61,242 bases of DNA from the NCBI GenBank assembly GCA_016928235.1, contig JAFGLD010000007.1, positions 1 through 61,242 on the forward strand. Direction: 5' to 3'. Under the pieces are notes generated by a model. The model ran no database searches, had not been told where the DNA came from, and saw nothing but the letters and a program-made list of their open reading frames with translations. Positions 23,536-32,116 of the stretch are shown here, in pieces; the first letter of the stretch is position 1, and every line of letters starts with the position of its first letter. The DNA comes from Anaerolineae bacterium. GTDB lineage: Bacteria > Chloroflexota > Anaerolineae > Aggregatilineales > UBA3940. Position numbers and translations under genes: made by a program.

Positions 23536-24804
23536 TCACACTTGCTCTTCGAACGGCCGGGCGAATCGCTGCCGGTAGACGCCATTCTGTTTGAGCATGC
23601 CATCGAAGTAGGAATGGCCAACCGGCAGGCGAAAGAAGACCTGGAGGACCGGCCCCAGGATGGTAGGAAATCGCTCGGTATCGGCAATCCGGCGCAGGAT
23701 TTCGGCATCCAATCTCCCGTTCTCGGCAAAGAACCGTCCGAGAGCCTGCAAATTCTCGAACCATTGTCGGGTGGATTCGGGTGGCATGACGCGCACGACC
23801 TCGCTGTTGCCCTTAACGATAGTTCCCAGGTACGGCGAGCCCAGCCGGGCGGCCAACCGTTCCAGGTAACGCTCGACATAGCGCGAGTGCAGTGATTCAG
23901 GGAACCCGGACTGCACCAGGAAGCCGATCGGCGGGTTGCCCTTGCGGCCGGCCAACGGCTGGAGGGCTTCGATGAAGTGCTTGACGATCCCCGGCATGGC
24001 ATCGATGTAGAGCGGGAAGCCGAGCCAGGCGCATTCGGCCTCGGCGAAGGCATCGACGAACTGCCCGGTGTCTTTCACGCGGTTGATGTGATAGACGGTG
24101 TGCTCGCCGCCAAAGCCCTTCATGAACTCGCCGAGCAGGATGGGCGTGTTGCCCCGTCGACCACGCGGCGAGCCGTTGAAGACTGTCAGGTGGGCGGGTG
24201 GCTCGATGGCAATGCCCGTGGTGGGAGAAAGGCGCCCAGGCAGGGGAAGCGGGCGTGCAGCCTTATCAACAATACGCTGGGCGATTTCGGCGGGCGAGTT
24301 ATCGGTGGTCAGGCTGAAGGCCAGCCGTGTCTTGAAGTTGAGCGCCGACCGGCACATGATATCGGTGACGATTTGCAGATCGCGATCATCAGTGCCGGGC
24401 TCTTTCTCAACCAACAGACCGACGCGCGGGGATCGGGGATAGCGTCGAAGGTGATGGGTCTCACCCTGATCCACCACCATGTAAGGGTGGATGAGCGGCA
24501 GATGCTTGTCCACCGCCATCTTCAGGAGCGCCGATGGGAACCCCATCTTCATCGGCGCAGCCCACAGGACGAAATCGGCGTTGATGACTGCCCGGTCGAT
24601 ATCAAGCGAGGCATCGCGCGCGACGCATTGGCCGGGTGTCTTGACCCAACAGCCGAAGCAGCCCACGCAGTAGCGCAGGGGAATTTCTCTCAGGTCGATT
24701 TGTGTGACCATGTGCCTGTCTGCCTCCAGCGCGGATTTCAACTGCGCCAGATAGGCATCGAAGGGAGATGAAGCAGGATTGCCGTTCAGAATGGTGATTT
24801 TCAT
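23536..24804 (-). CDS. Tandem NAD(P)H-dependent FMN-reductase-like flavoprotein
   Basis: A 422-residue protein made of two flavodoxin-fold modules. Module 1 (about residues 1-195) starts MKITILNGNPASSPFDAYL. It has a Cys-rich stretch YCVGCFGCWVKTPGQC typical of multimeric flavodoxin WrbA/iron-sulfur flavoprotein relatives, then WAAPMKMGFPSALLKMAVDK. Module 2 (about 205-420) restarts with LTVFNGSPRGRRGNTPILL and has LGFPLYIDAMPGIVKHFIEA but no Cys motif. The start has AGGAAAG. It lies 6 bp after the NapH-like gene, indicating coupling. It probably moves electrons between iron-sulfur centres and small oxidants under control of the nearby PadR protein. Confidence 0.85.
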   Translation of the reverse strand: MKITILNGNPASSPFDAYLAQLKSALEADRHMVTQIDLREIPLRYCVGCFGCWVKTPGQCVARDASLDIDRAVINADFVLWAAPMKMGFPSALLKMAVDKHLPLIHPYMVVDQGETHHLRRYPRSPRVGLLVEKEPGTDDRDLQIVTDIMCRSALNFKTRLAFSLTTDNSPAEIAQRIVDKAARPLPLPGRLSPTTGIAIEPPAHLTVFNGSPRGRRGNTPILLGEFMKGFGGEHTVYHINRVKDTGQFVDAFAEAECAWLGFPLYIDAMPGIVKHFIEALQPLAGRKGNPPIGFLVQSGFPESLHSRYVERYLERLAARLGSPYLGTIVKGNSEVVRVMPPESTRQWFENLQALGRFFAENGRLDAEILRRIADTERFPTILGPVLQVFFRLPVGHSYFDGMLKQNGVYRQRFARPFEEQV

Positions 24805-24810
24805 GTTGTT

Positions 24811-25572
24811 CTACTTTCCTGAGCTAAAAGAATAACGGATGGCATTCTGTGCGCAGTTATCTACACAAGTGCCACACAGAATGCATTCCGAGTTTTCCAT
24901 CTTCCCCATCTGCACCATGGCGTTGACATCCAGGCTCATCGGGCAGTTGTCGGTGCACCTCTTGCAGTCCGCGCACAGTGACGCATCGGCCACCAGCCGC
25001 AAGGATGGCCAGCCGGCGCGGTTGCGCAGCCGGCGGCCGATCATCATGAAAGGCGCCATCCAACAGATGGTATGGCACCCGGCCCGGCGCCCAACGAAGA
25101 TCGCCAGTCCGACGAACAGGCCGATGACGGCATAGTAAATGATGTAGGCGATGAAAATGGGGCGTTCGGGCGATCCGGCTACCGAGATGCCGTTCTGAGT
25201 GTGCAGCAGAAGGTCGATGCGTTGGTAGCCGCCGGCACGCACTACCAACCAGACAATGAGCGTCACCCAGGGGATCCAGATCAGCCATTTGATCCAGTCG
25301 AGCTTGCGACCATCGACCGGCCTGTTGGTGACCGGCTCGATGATCTCCTGCATCCCCCCGCCGGGACAGACCCAGCCACACCAGGCCCGGCCAAGGAAGA
25401 GAGAGGAAACGAACATCAGCCCAAACATGACCAGGCTCCCGTTGACGATCCCGTTCATGGCCCCATCGATGATGACATAGGGCGAGAGGTAATTCATCGT
25501 CAGCGGAAACGAGAGAAAAGCCAGAATAACGAGGGCTTTGCGAATGCGTTGGCGTAAGGGAAGCTGTTTCAT
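24811..25572 (-). CDS. NapH/CcoG-like membrane polyferredoxin
   Basis: A 253-residue membrane iron-sulfur protein. Helices are visible at about residues 12-32, 38-60, 92-112 and 140-165. A CGWVCPGGGMQE motif follows helix 2 and a CHTICWMAP motif follows helix 4, the usual 4Fe-4S-binding-domain pair of NapH-type proteins. The C-terminus (about 195-250) is a dicluster ferredoxin, CADCKRCTDNCP and CILCGTCVDNCAQ. Such proteins pass electrons from the quinone pool to a cytoplasmic or surface partner. The next gene, 6 bp away, is a double FMN-reductase-like protein, its likely electron partner. Confidence 0.88.
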   Translation of the reverse strand: MKQLPLRQRIRKALVILAFLSFPLTMNYLSPYVIIDGAMNGIVNGSLVMFGLMFVSSLFLGRAWCGWVCPGGGMQEIIEPVTNRPVDGRKLDWIKWLIWIPWVTLIVWLVVRAGGYQRIDLLLHTQNGISVAGSPERPIFIAYIIYYAVIGLFVGLAIFVGRRAGCHTICWMAPFMMIGRRLRNRAGWPSLRLVADASLCADCKRCTDNCPMSLDVNAMVQMGKMENSECILCGTCVDNCAQNAIRYSFSSGK

Positions 25573-25588
25573 CGATATCTCCAGTCAA

Positions 25589-25623
25589 GTGATGGGTAAT
25601 GAGTGACGGGTGACGAGTCAAAA
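25589..25623. repeat. 7-bp-period repeat, five units
   Basis: GTGATGG, GTAATGA, GTGACGG, GTGACGA, GTCAAAA in exact register, just upstream of the NapH-like gene. Almost the same array lies at 34578-34605. Confidence 0.8.
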
Positions 25624-25673
25624 AGCTGTTTTTACAATAGCGCATAACACGCTATGAGGACACAGGCTTTGTC

Positions 25674-25693
25674 ATTCCCGCTCTCGCGGGAAT
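25674..25693. repeat. Dispersed ATTCCCGC...GCGGGAAT hairpin
   Basis: Perfect 8-bp stem ATTCCCGC/GCGGGAAT around TCTC. Best-preserved copy of this family in the window. Confidence 0.8.
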
Positions 25694-25798
25694 AACAATA
25701 GGGATGAGGCGCCATTCACACAAGACGCCGGCAAGCACATAGCAAGTTTCGCGATGCTGCCTGTTTTCATCGCGCATTTTGCTCACGAGCTACTCCCT

Positions 25799-26356
25799 TT
25801 ACGCTTTAGGAACCTGCCCGTTCTTGATCTGCTCGATGACGCTCTCGGCCCATTCCAGGTTGGCCCGCATGGTGCGGATGCCGAGATCGAGTGTCAGCAG
25901 CCAGAAGTAACGCTCACGCGGGGAGGCAATCTCCGGCGCATGAATATCGATTTGACCGGGGATCTGGTCATAACGCTTCAGGATCTCGCGCATCAAATCG
26001 GCGACATACTCGAACTTGGCCAACACATCATCGTCCGGCAGTTGACCGCAAAAGAAGACCTGGATCAACGGGGCGCTGCGATTTGCCTGCATTGGTGGTG
26101 GCTCAGACAGCCAGTCGAGCAACGCGGCGCGGCCTGCCTCGGTGACATGGTAAACCTTCCGATCAGGACGGTCATCTTGAGCGATCTTCTCTACGTCGAC
26201 CAGCCCTTGCTCCGTCATCCGGGCCAGGGTGCGATAGATCTGGCTCTGGTCGGCTGACCAGAAGTGCTGGACAGTGGTATCAAAGATTTTCTTCAGGTCG
26301 TAACCGGAGTAAGGATGATAGTTGAGAAAACCAAGAATGGCATAATCAAGAGACAT
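25799..26356 (-). CDS. PadR-family transcriptional regulator
   Basis: A 185-residue protein with the N-terminal winged helix pattern LGFLNYHPYSGYDLKK, HFWSADQSQIYRTLARM and the wing DRPDRKVYHVTEAGRAAL. The C-terminal helical domain includes RERYFWLLTLDLGIRTM. It closely resembles the PadR protein at 17182-17739 and is the first gene of the minus-strand redox operon. An AT-rich dyad lies about 40 bp upstream of its start, so it probably represses itself and the operon. Confidence 0.92.
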   Translation of the reverse strand: MSLDYAILGFLNYHPYSGYDLKKIFDTTVQHFWSADQSQIYRTLARMTEQGLVDVEKIAQDDRPDRKVYHVTEAGRAALLDWLSEPPPMQANRSAPLIQVFFCGQLPDDDVLAKFEYVADLMREILKRYDQIPGQIDIHAPEIASPRERYFWLLTLDLGIRTMRANLEWAESVIEQIKNGQVPKA

Positions 26357-26392
26357 ATTGGATATCGCCTATATATGCATCGTCCTATATGA

Positions 26393-26405
26393 TATACGTC
26401 GTATA
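26393..26405. promoter_or_regulatory. Candidate PadR operator dyad
   Basis: TATACG-T-CGTATA, a symmetric 13-bp dyad 37 bp upstream of the PadR start, next to two CCTATAT direct repeats (26368, 26384). Comparable in position to the AT palindrome of the other PadR locus. Confidence 0.5.
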
Positions 26406-26476
26406 CTAACAGGAAGTTTCACATCGATCAACAATTCGAGATGCAGTCGGGAATGCTCGATGCCCGGTAGTTCGAA

Positions 26477-28771
26477 TCAGTCACACAGGTTTTCTCTGAC
26501 ATCGATCTCTAAGCCGGGCCTTTGGCACAACTCCGGTGAAAGCGATGTCAGCCGGTTGCCGTCCAGATATAGAAACCGGAGATGGGTCATCTGGTTTATT
26601 CCTGGGGGCAATGTTGTGAGCTGGTTGCTGGACACATATAGCGTTTCCAGATTGGTCAGCCGGTCAATTTCCGGCGGCAGCCCGGTCAACCGGTTGTCGG
26701 ATAGAGATAGCCTTACGAGGCTGCTCAATTCGCAGATTGAGGGAGGCCAATGATCAAACTGATTGTTGTTTAGGATCAGGTCCTGGAGACCGGTCAACCG
26801 GCCAAACTCCGGCGGCAGCTCAGTGAGCTGATTGCCGGGCATATACAACGCCTTCAGGGAAGTAAGTTGGACGAGCACGGGCGGCAATAACGTGAAATCG
26901 TTGTAGCCCATGTCCAGCCACGAGAGATTGGCCAGCCGGCTGATCTCCGGCGGCAGCTCGGAGAGTTGATTACCAAACAAAGACAACTCTTTGAGATTGG
27001 CCAGTTGACCGATCTCCGGTGGCAGTTCGGTCAGCCGGTTGTTGGAGAGATACAACCTCTGGAGGCTGCTCAATTCGAGGATGGGAGGAGGCAAACGAGT
27101 GAATTGGTTGTCGCTCAGTTTTAGCTCCTGGAGGCCGGCCAACCGGCCAATCTCTGGTGGCAGCTCGGCGAGCTGGTTGCAGGACAGGTATAGTTCCTCC
27201 AGGTTGGTCAGCAAGCCAATCTCCGGTGGCAGCTCGGTGAGCCGGTTGTGGCTCAACTCTAGCCATTGGAGGTTTCCCAGCCGGCCGATCTCCGGCGGCA
27301 GCGTCGAAAGCCGGTTGCCATATAGGCCTAAAGCCTGGAGATCTGTCAGGCGTCCGATCTCCGGGGGCAGCTCGGTGATTTCATTGGTATGCAGGTTGAG
27401 CCGCTGAAGGCCGGTCAACTGCCAGATCTGTGGCGGAAATTCGGCGATCGGGTTGTTGCCCATCTGTAAATCCCGGAGATTGACCAACTTTCCAAAATTC
27501 GGTGGCAGCTTGGAAAGTTGATTATCAGACAGAGACAGATCTTCAAGGTTGGTGAGCTGCCCGAACGACGGCGGCAGCTCCTCGATCAGATTACCGCCTA
27601 GATACAACTCCTGGAGATCTGCCATCTGCCCAATCTCCGGGGGCAATTGTGAAAGCCGGTTATCGAATAGATTGAGTGTCTGGAGGCTGTTCAGGTAAAC
27701 GATCTCCGGTGGTAGTTCTGAAATCTGATTTCCCCTCATCTGCAAATAACGGAGGTGGGTTAACAGGCCGATCTCCGGCGGCAGTTTACCCTGTAGGTTG
27801 TTGCTCTCAAGCTTAAGCTCGATGACCCGATCACAGTAACAGCGGACGCCATACCACGAGCACACCGGTTGATCGCTCAGCCAGTGATCGCTCTGCGTCC
27901 AATGCTCACCATCTGTCGATTGGTACACTGCCGTCAATGCCTGACGCTCCCTGGCGCCGATCCGGCCGGCGTCGCTCAGCCATATCCCCAGCGCCAGTCC
28001 AACAACCACCACACTGCCAAGCGCCTCCAGCCAGGGGTGTCCATGATCCTCGCCTCTTCGCCAGGGGATCAAACTCGCGGCACAGCCGGCCAGGATTGGC
28101 AGGACGGCTGAAACGATGATCGACAGCGGGCCATGCCATCCCCACCGAAGCAGTAAGATGCCCAGGCGGAGCTGAGCCGGTGTCAGTCGAGCCACTGGAC
28201 AGCCCGTGATGAGCGGCAAGATGAGTATGTTCAGCGTCGGCAGCAGCGCCAGCACCAGCGCGCACACCAGGACGATCAACAAGACACCCAACCTCTGTTG
28301 TCCCCATCGAAGCATCAGCACCGTGCCGAGAATCGACGCGGCCAGGTGCAGCCCGGCCAGGCACAGTGCCGTCGACGCGCTGCCCAGGGGGGTATCATCG
28401 ATCAGAATGGGCAGCAGACCAAAGGACAACACCAACATGACGCGCAACAGATAAAGTGTGCTGAGCCCCAATCCCCAGGTTATTTGAGCATCAAGCAGCG
28501 GCGATTGCTTGATGAGTTGAAACCTCTCGGAGCGAAGCCGGCGGGCGGTTGACGCAGCAGCAACAGCCATCGTGACGAGCGGCAGCAGCCACAGCAAGAG
28601 CAGCAGCACAGCGCGGACTTCGGCGGGCGCGCGCCCAATCAGCCAGCCTCGGCTCGCCATCGAGCCGGTAAGCAGCGCGATCAGCAGAACAGTCGTCACC
28701 CGTAACGGGGGCCATCGTCCGGCTCGCAGAGTCTGATCGAGCAGGGGGTTGGAGTAGATTGATTTGGTCAT
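26477..28771 (-). CDS. Membrane protein with 19 leucine-rich repeats
   Basis: A 764-residue protein. Residues about 25-270 hold roughly seven hydrophobic helices. Residues about 278-318 form an LRR N-cap of the plant-like type (YQSTDGEHWTQSDHWLSDQP then CSWYGVRC). From about 318 to 755 run 19 regular 23-residue LRRs of form NLQxLxLxxNxLxxLPPEIG, with a short final half-repeat. The repeats are highly uniform, the SDS22/Ras-like bacterial LRR class. A soluble LRR solenoid on a polytopic anchor suggests recognition or adhesion. No kinase or protease domain is present. No clear ribosome-binding site is seen at the ATG. Confidence 0.88.
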   Translation of the reverse strand: MTKSIYSNPLLDQTLRAGRWPPLRVTTVLLIALLTGSMASRGWLIGRAPAEVRAVLLLLLWLLPLVTMAVAAASTARRLRSERFQLIKQSPLLDAQITWGLGLSTLYLLRVMLVLSFGLLPILIDDTPLGSASTALCLAGLHLAASILGTVLMLRWGQQRLGVLLIVLVCALVLALLPTLNILILPLITGCPVARLTPAQLRLGILLLRWGWHGPLSIIVSAVLPILAGCAASLIPWRRGEDHGHPWLEALGSVVVVGLALGIWLSDAGRIGARERQALTAVYQSTDGEHWTQSDHWLSDQPVCSWYGVRCYCDRVIELKLESNNLQGKLPPEIGLLTHLRYLQMRGNQISELPPEIVYLNSLQTLNLFDNRLSQLPPEIGQMADLQELYLGGNLIEELPPSFGQLTNLEDLSLSDNQLSKLPPNFGKLVNLRDLQMGNNPIAEFPPQIWQLTGLQRLNLHTNEITELPPEIGRLTDLQALGLYGNRLSTLPPEIGRLGNLQWLELSHNRLTELPPEIGLLTNLEELYLSCNQLAELPPEIGRLAGLQELKLSDNQFTRLPPPILELSSLQRLYLSNNRLTELPPEIGQLANLKELSLFGNQLSELPPEISRLANLSWLDMGYNDFTLLPPVLVQLTSLKALYMPGNQLTELPPEFGRLTGLQDLILNNNQFDHWPPSICELSSLVRLSLSDNRLTGLPPEIDRLTNLETLYVSSNQLTTLPPGINQMTHLRFLYLDGNRLTSLSPELCQRPGLEIDVRENLCD

Positions 28772-28989
28772 CGGTGACGTATTTGGTCAATTGTACAGGT
28801 TGATATAGCTATGAATGGAAGCCCGGCTCAAACATGTCATAACCGCTAATCACAAGGTTAGCAGTATATTCAGACATAAACAAGGCTGTCGGAGCTGTCG
28901 GGGGGGTGATGGTCAATCCTTGCCCAATACGCTACAATAAGAAGCGTGAGACCATATTGGACCACACTGGTGAGGAAGATTGCCTGCGA

Positions 28990-30564
28990 ATGAATCGAAA
29001 ACCCAATATCATCTTGCTGGTTCTGGACACACATCGCGCTGAGCGTATGTCGCTCTATGGGTACCATAAAAATACGACACCGGTACTGGACTCACTGGCA
29101 CAAACTGCGACTGTCTTCGATTGGGCTATTGCGCCCGGTCAATGGACGATACCTTCCCATGCCTCCATGTTCACCGGGCTGTATCCCACTGTTCACCAGA
29201 CCAACCAATCGTATGCCAGCCTGCCTGAAAGCACGCCTACCCTGGCGGAGATACTTCGGAAGGGTGGTTACAAGACAGTGGGGTTCTGTAACAACCCATT
29301 GGTGGGTGTACTCGAAAATGGTCTCAGGCGTGGCTTTGATCAGTTTTATAACTATGGGACAACCTTCCCTGATGTTCCAAAGATAGGCAAAGATAGAGGA
29401 CTGCGTAAGTTGCAGCGCATCCTGACTGATGGGTTGCTTAAAAAGATATCGACGCCGATTGAGCGCCAGTTTGGCCGGTCGCCGCTGTTGCTTAAATTGG
29501 CAACCCTGCCGGTTTTCGTTCCTCTGTGGGCGCGAGTGATCAGTTTTAAGGGCAATACAACTCAGTCTCTGCAAGATATCACAGATTATCTACGTTATCA
29601 CCATAACTCATCTTCTGACCAGCCCCTCTTTGTCTTTGTCAACATGATGGAGACTCATCTGCCTTATCACCCACCCCCGAAAGTTATGGATCACTGGGTC
29701 CCGTACTTTAAGCGGGACCGTGAGGCACGCGAGTTCTTGAGGACATTCAACACACAGAGCTATCGATGGATGGCCCCGGTCACCGAGCCTCTCACCGACT
29801 GGCAGCATCAGGTGCTGGTTGATACATACGATGCTGAAGTGGCTTACCAGGACCGGTTGCTGCGTAAAACTTTCCGCTATCTCAAACGTTCCGGCCAGCT
29901 TGAAAATACGATGCTCATTGTCGTCTCCGATCATGGTGAGAGCCATGGCGATCACAATTTCATGGGCCACGCTTTTTCGATCTACAATGAGTTGGTTCGT
30001 GTCCCGCTGATCATCCATTACCCAGAGATGTATCCCAAGGACAGGCGTGTAACTCACCCGGTCTCAACCCGACGTGTCTTTCACGCTATTTTGGAGGCGG
30101 CCGGAATCGAGCACGACGCCTATGGCAATACGGTGGAAGAACTGAGCCTGGCTCGTTCGGCAGCAGGCTCCGATCAAGAGCCGGATGGTGAATACGTTGT
30201 TTCAGAAGCCTATCCACCGCTTAACTTCATCAATGTGATGGAAATGAGCACCCCAGAGGCCATCGATAAGTTCCGGGTTCGAATGATGCGCCGGGCGATC
30301 TACGAAGACAGCAGCAAGCTTATGATGGTCGATGAGCGCACTGATGAGTTTTTTGATGTGAACAGCGATCCATTGGAGTTGGACAACTTATTGGACAGCC
30401 CACAAGGTTACGAAAACAAGATCCTTCAACTCGAACATAAGATTGAGGACTTTGTTACCCTCATGGAGGCGCATCGCAGCGGAACAGTCAGTGGTGAGCG
30501 GCTCGATTACAGCGATAACCCCGAAATTCTGGAACGTCTTCGCGGATTGGGGTATATTGAATAG
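28990..30564 (+). CDS. Sulfatase/alkaline-phosphatase-fold hydrolase
   Basis: About 524 residues from ATG 28990, which follows GAGGAAG; the frame upstream to 28906 adds residues unlike the family. The N-terminal core is typical: NIILLVLDTHRAERMSLYGY with metal-binding Asp, then WTIPSHASMFTGLYPT where the formylglycine Cys/Ser is replaced by Thr. Later come VVSDHGESHGDHNFMGHA (metal-binding Asp-His) and a C-terminal DFF-like YDLxxDP relative, FFDVNSDPLELDNLL. The Thr nucleophile form is common in phosphoglycerol-transferase or phosphoester-type members, so true sulfatase activity is doubtful. No signal peptide is seen, so it is probably cytoplasmic. Confidence 0.85.
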   Translation: MNRKPNIILLVLDTHRAERMSLYGYHKNTTPVLDSLAQTATVFDWAIAPGQWTIPSHASMFTGLYPTVHQTNQSYASLPESTPTLAEILRKGGYKTVGFCNNPLVGVLENGLRRGFDQFYNYGTTFPDVPKIGKDRGLRKLQRILTDGLLKKISTPIERQFGRSPLLLKLATLPVFVPLWARVISFKGNTTQSLQDITDYLRYHHNSSSDQPLFVFVNMMETHLPYHPPPKVMDHWVPYFKRDREAREFLRTFNTQSYRWMAPVTEPLTDWQHQVLVDTYDAEVAYQDRLLRKTFRYLKRSGQLENTMLIVVSDHGESHGDHNFMGHAFSIYNELVRVPLIIHYPEMYPKDRRVTHPVSTRRVFHAILEAAGIEHDAYGNTVEELSLARSAAGSDQEPDGEYVVSEAYPPLNFINVMEMSTPEAIDKFRVRMMRRAIYEDSSKLMMVDERTDEFFDVNSDPLELDNLLDSPQGYENKILQLEHKIEDFVTLMEAHRSGTVSGERLDYSDNPEILERLRGLGYIE

Positions 30565-30922
30565 TCGATGACACTTGGTTGTCATTTGCCTATTGCCGGG
30601 ATCTTGTCGGCGAATCATCAAAACACCTCATAGCAGCGGGTATCAAAGCTGCTCAACTGGTGGAACCGAGTCTATTCGCCGACGGCATCCTGCCGTGGAG
30701 CGAGAACAAGGGCTTGTCAGTATTCCATCTGAGCCGGTTTGCTGTTCAAGGCCAGGGAAAGTTATGTCATTCTCGTTTCTAAGCTGTTGCCCAGCACGCT
30801 GGGCCCCCGTGTCACACTCTTCTTCTTGGGTGAAGAAGATATTCCTATCTTTTAGCCGGAGGCTGGAGATATAATCTCTTAACCTTCCGGCCTGCATTTG
30901 TGTTGTGGAGAGAATAGAATCT
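30565..30922. other. Intergenic stretch with two small hairpins
   Basis: No gene is supported. Hairpins GCCCAG/CTGGGC (30789-30804) and TCTTCTT/AAGAAGA (30821-30839) precede lgt, the second followed by TATTCCTATCTTTTA; either might end the sulfatase transcript. Confidence 0.45.
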
Positions 30923-32011
30923 ATGTGGGAGCAACTCCTTCAATGTTCAGCGTCCGGTCATGTTGCTTTTTGCATCCCATGGCCTATTTTTTTAGGTGGG
31001 CCGACGCTGGCGATCTATTGGTATGGTATCCTGGCCGCCACAGGCATTTTCCTGGGCGCTCTTTATGCTGCTAAACATGTTGATTGGGAGGGGGAAAACC
31101 CGGATATTATCTGGGATGCCTTCTTCTGGGTACTGCTTGCTGCCCTCGTTGGGGCCCGTCTGTGGTATGTCCTCCAGGCTGTGATTGGCGGAACCGGCGA
31201 ATACTCGTTTGCGCGTCCTCTCGATATTATTAACACACGCCAGGGGGGGATGAATATCTTTGGCGGCGCGTTCTTTGGCGCCATTGCCATCATCATTTAC
31301 GCGCGGGCCAAGAGATTAGACGGTTGGTTGCTGACCGATGCCGGGCTGATGGGATTGCTCATTGGGCAGGGGATTGGGCGAATCGGTAACTTCATCAATG
31401 CCGAGCTGTACGGACCGCCAACCGGATCATCCTGGTTTGGCATGTTTGTTCCCGAAGGACAGCGTATCGGCCTCTACAGAGATCTGGCAATGTATCCCCT
31501 GGATACACGTTTCCACCCTACCATGTTTTATGAAGCAGCCTGGTTATTCTTGACCTTTGGCGTCCTATTTTTCATCTTCCGTCGCAACCAGGAGCAGATC
31601 GTACACGGGCGTCTGACCGGCGCTTATCTGATAGCAGCAGGGGTAGGTCGCTTCGTCATCGAATTCTTCCGGCTTGACCAGCCCAAGATGCCCGGATCGA
31701 TATTCAGCTATTCCCAGCTTGCCTCGGTTTTATATCTTGTTGTTGGCGTAATCGTCTTGCTGGACAGGATGGGGCACTTCAGAATCCCCTGGATTGCCCG
31801 GCCACAAAATGCGCGTCAGCGCCAGCAAGCCTACCAGTCAATTCTTGAGAATCGACGCAAGCGTGAGCTTTCCTTACTGCGCAGCAAAGAGCGTGAAAGG
31901 CGCCGTAAACAGCGCGAACTGATCGCTAAGGAGAAAGCTGCGGCGAAGGCCCAAGGCACTCCCTTAGAAGAAGCAGAGAATGCTGACCGGCCGGTGGCTG
32001 AGAAGTCATGA
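30923..32011 (+). CDS. lgt: Prolipoprotein diacylglyceryl transferase
   Basis: About 362 residues from ATG 30923 with GGAGAG upstream; a GTG at 30905 is the alternative. Seven hydrophobic helices and the Lgt signature GRIGNFINAELYG (about residues 155-167) are present, with the conserved GGMNIFGGAFFGA and a late YLIAAGVGRFVIEFFR segment. The enzyme transfers diacylglyceryl from phosphatidylglycerol to lipobox cysteines, which fits the several lipoproteins in this window. An unusual basic, coiled-coil-like C-terminal tail of about 60 residues, rich in Arg, Lys and Glu (RRKRELSLLRSKERERRRK), extends beyond the usual family end. A strong terminator follows. Confidence 0.95.
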   Translation: MWEQLLQCSASGHVAFCIPWPIFLGGPTLAIYWYGILAATGIFLGALYAAKHVDWEGENPDIIWDAFFWVLLAALVGARLWYVLQAVIGGTGEYSFARPLDIINTRQGGMNIFGGAFFGAIAIIIYARAKRLDGWLLTDAGLMGLLIGQGIGRIGNFINAELYGPPTGSSWFGMFVPEGQRIGLYRDLAMYPLDTRFHPTMFYEAAWLFLTFGVLFFIFRRNQEQIVHGRLTGAYLIAAGVGRFVIEFFRLDQPKMPGSIFSYSQLASVLYLVVGVIVLLDRMGHFRIPWIARPQNARQRQQAYQSILENRRKRELSLLRSKERERRRKQRELIAKEKAAAKAQGTPLEEAENADRPVAEKS

Positions 32012-32024
32012 CTGTCAGGCATTT

Positions 32025-32056
32025 ACAAAGGCGCGGGAAACCGTGCCTTTGTTTTT
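32025..32056 (+). terminator. Rho-independent terminator after lgt
   Basis: A 12-bp stem ACAAAGGCGCGG/CCGTGCCTTTGT (one G-T pair) capped by a GAAA tetraloop and followed by TTTT. Confidence 0.9.
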
Positions 32057-32116
32057 GAAATCAGGTGCCGCATCATCACAGCCATGCCAGAGCCGTTCAT
32101 TCCATTGAAAACAAAG

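Noticed and set aside
23364-24053. A 229-codon minus-strand frame spanning the flavoprotein end and hydrolase remnant
   Set aside because: Most of it is an Arg/Ser/Pro-rich shadow of the flavoprotein; only its last part is real, as the hydrolase N-terminus from 23516.
30640-30700. GGTGGAACCG resembling a T-box antiterminator core before lgt
   Set aside because: No specifier stem, no following terminator switch and the downstream gene is not an aminoacyl-tRNA or amino-acid gene.
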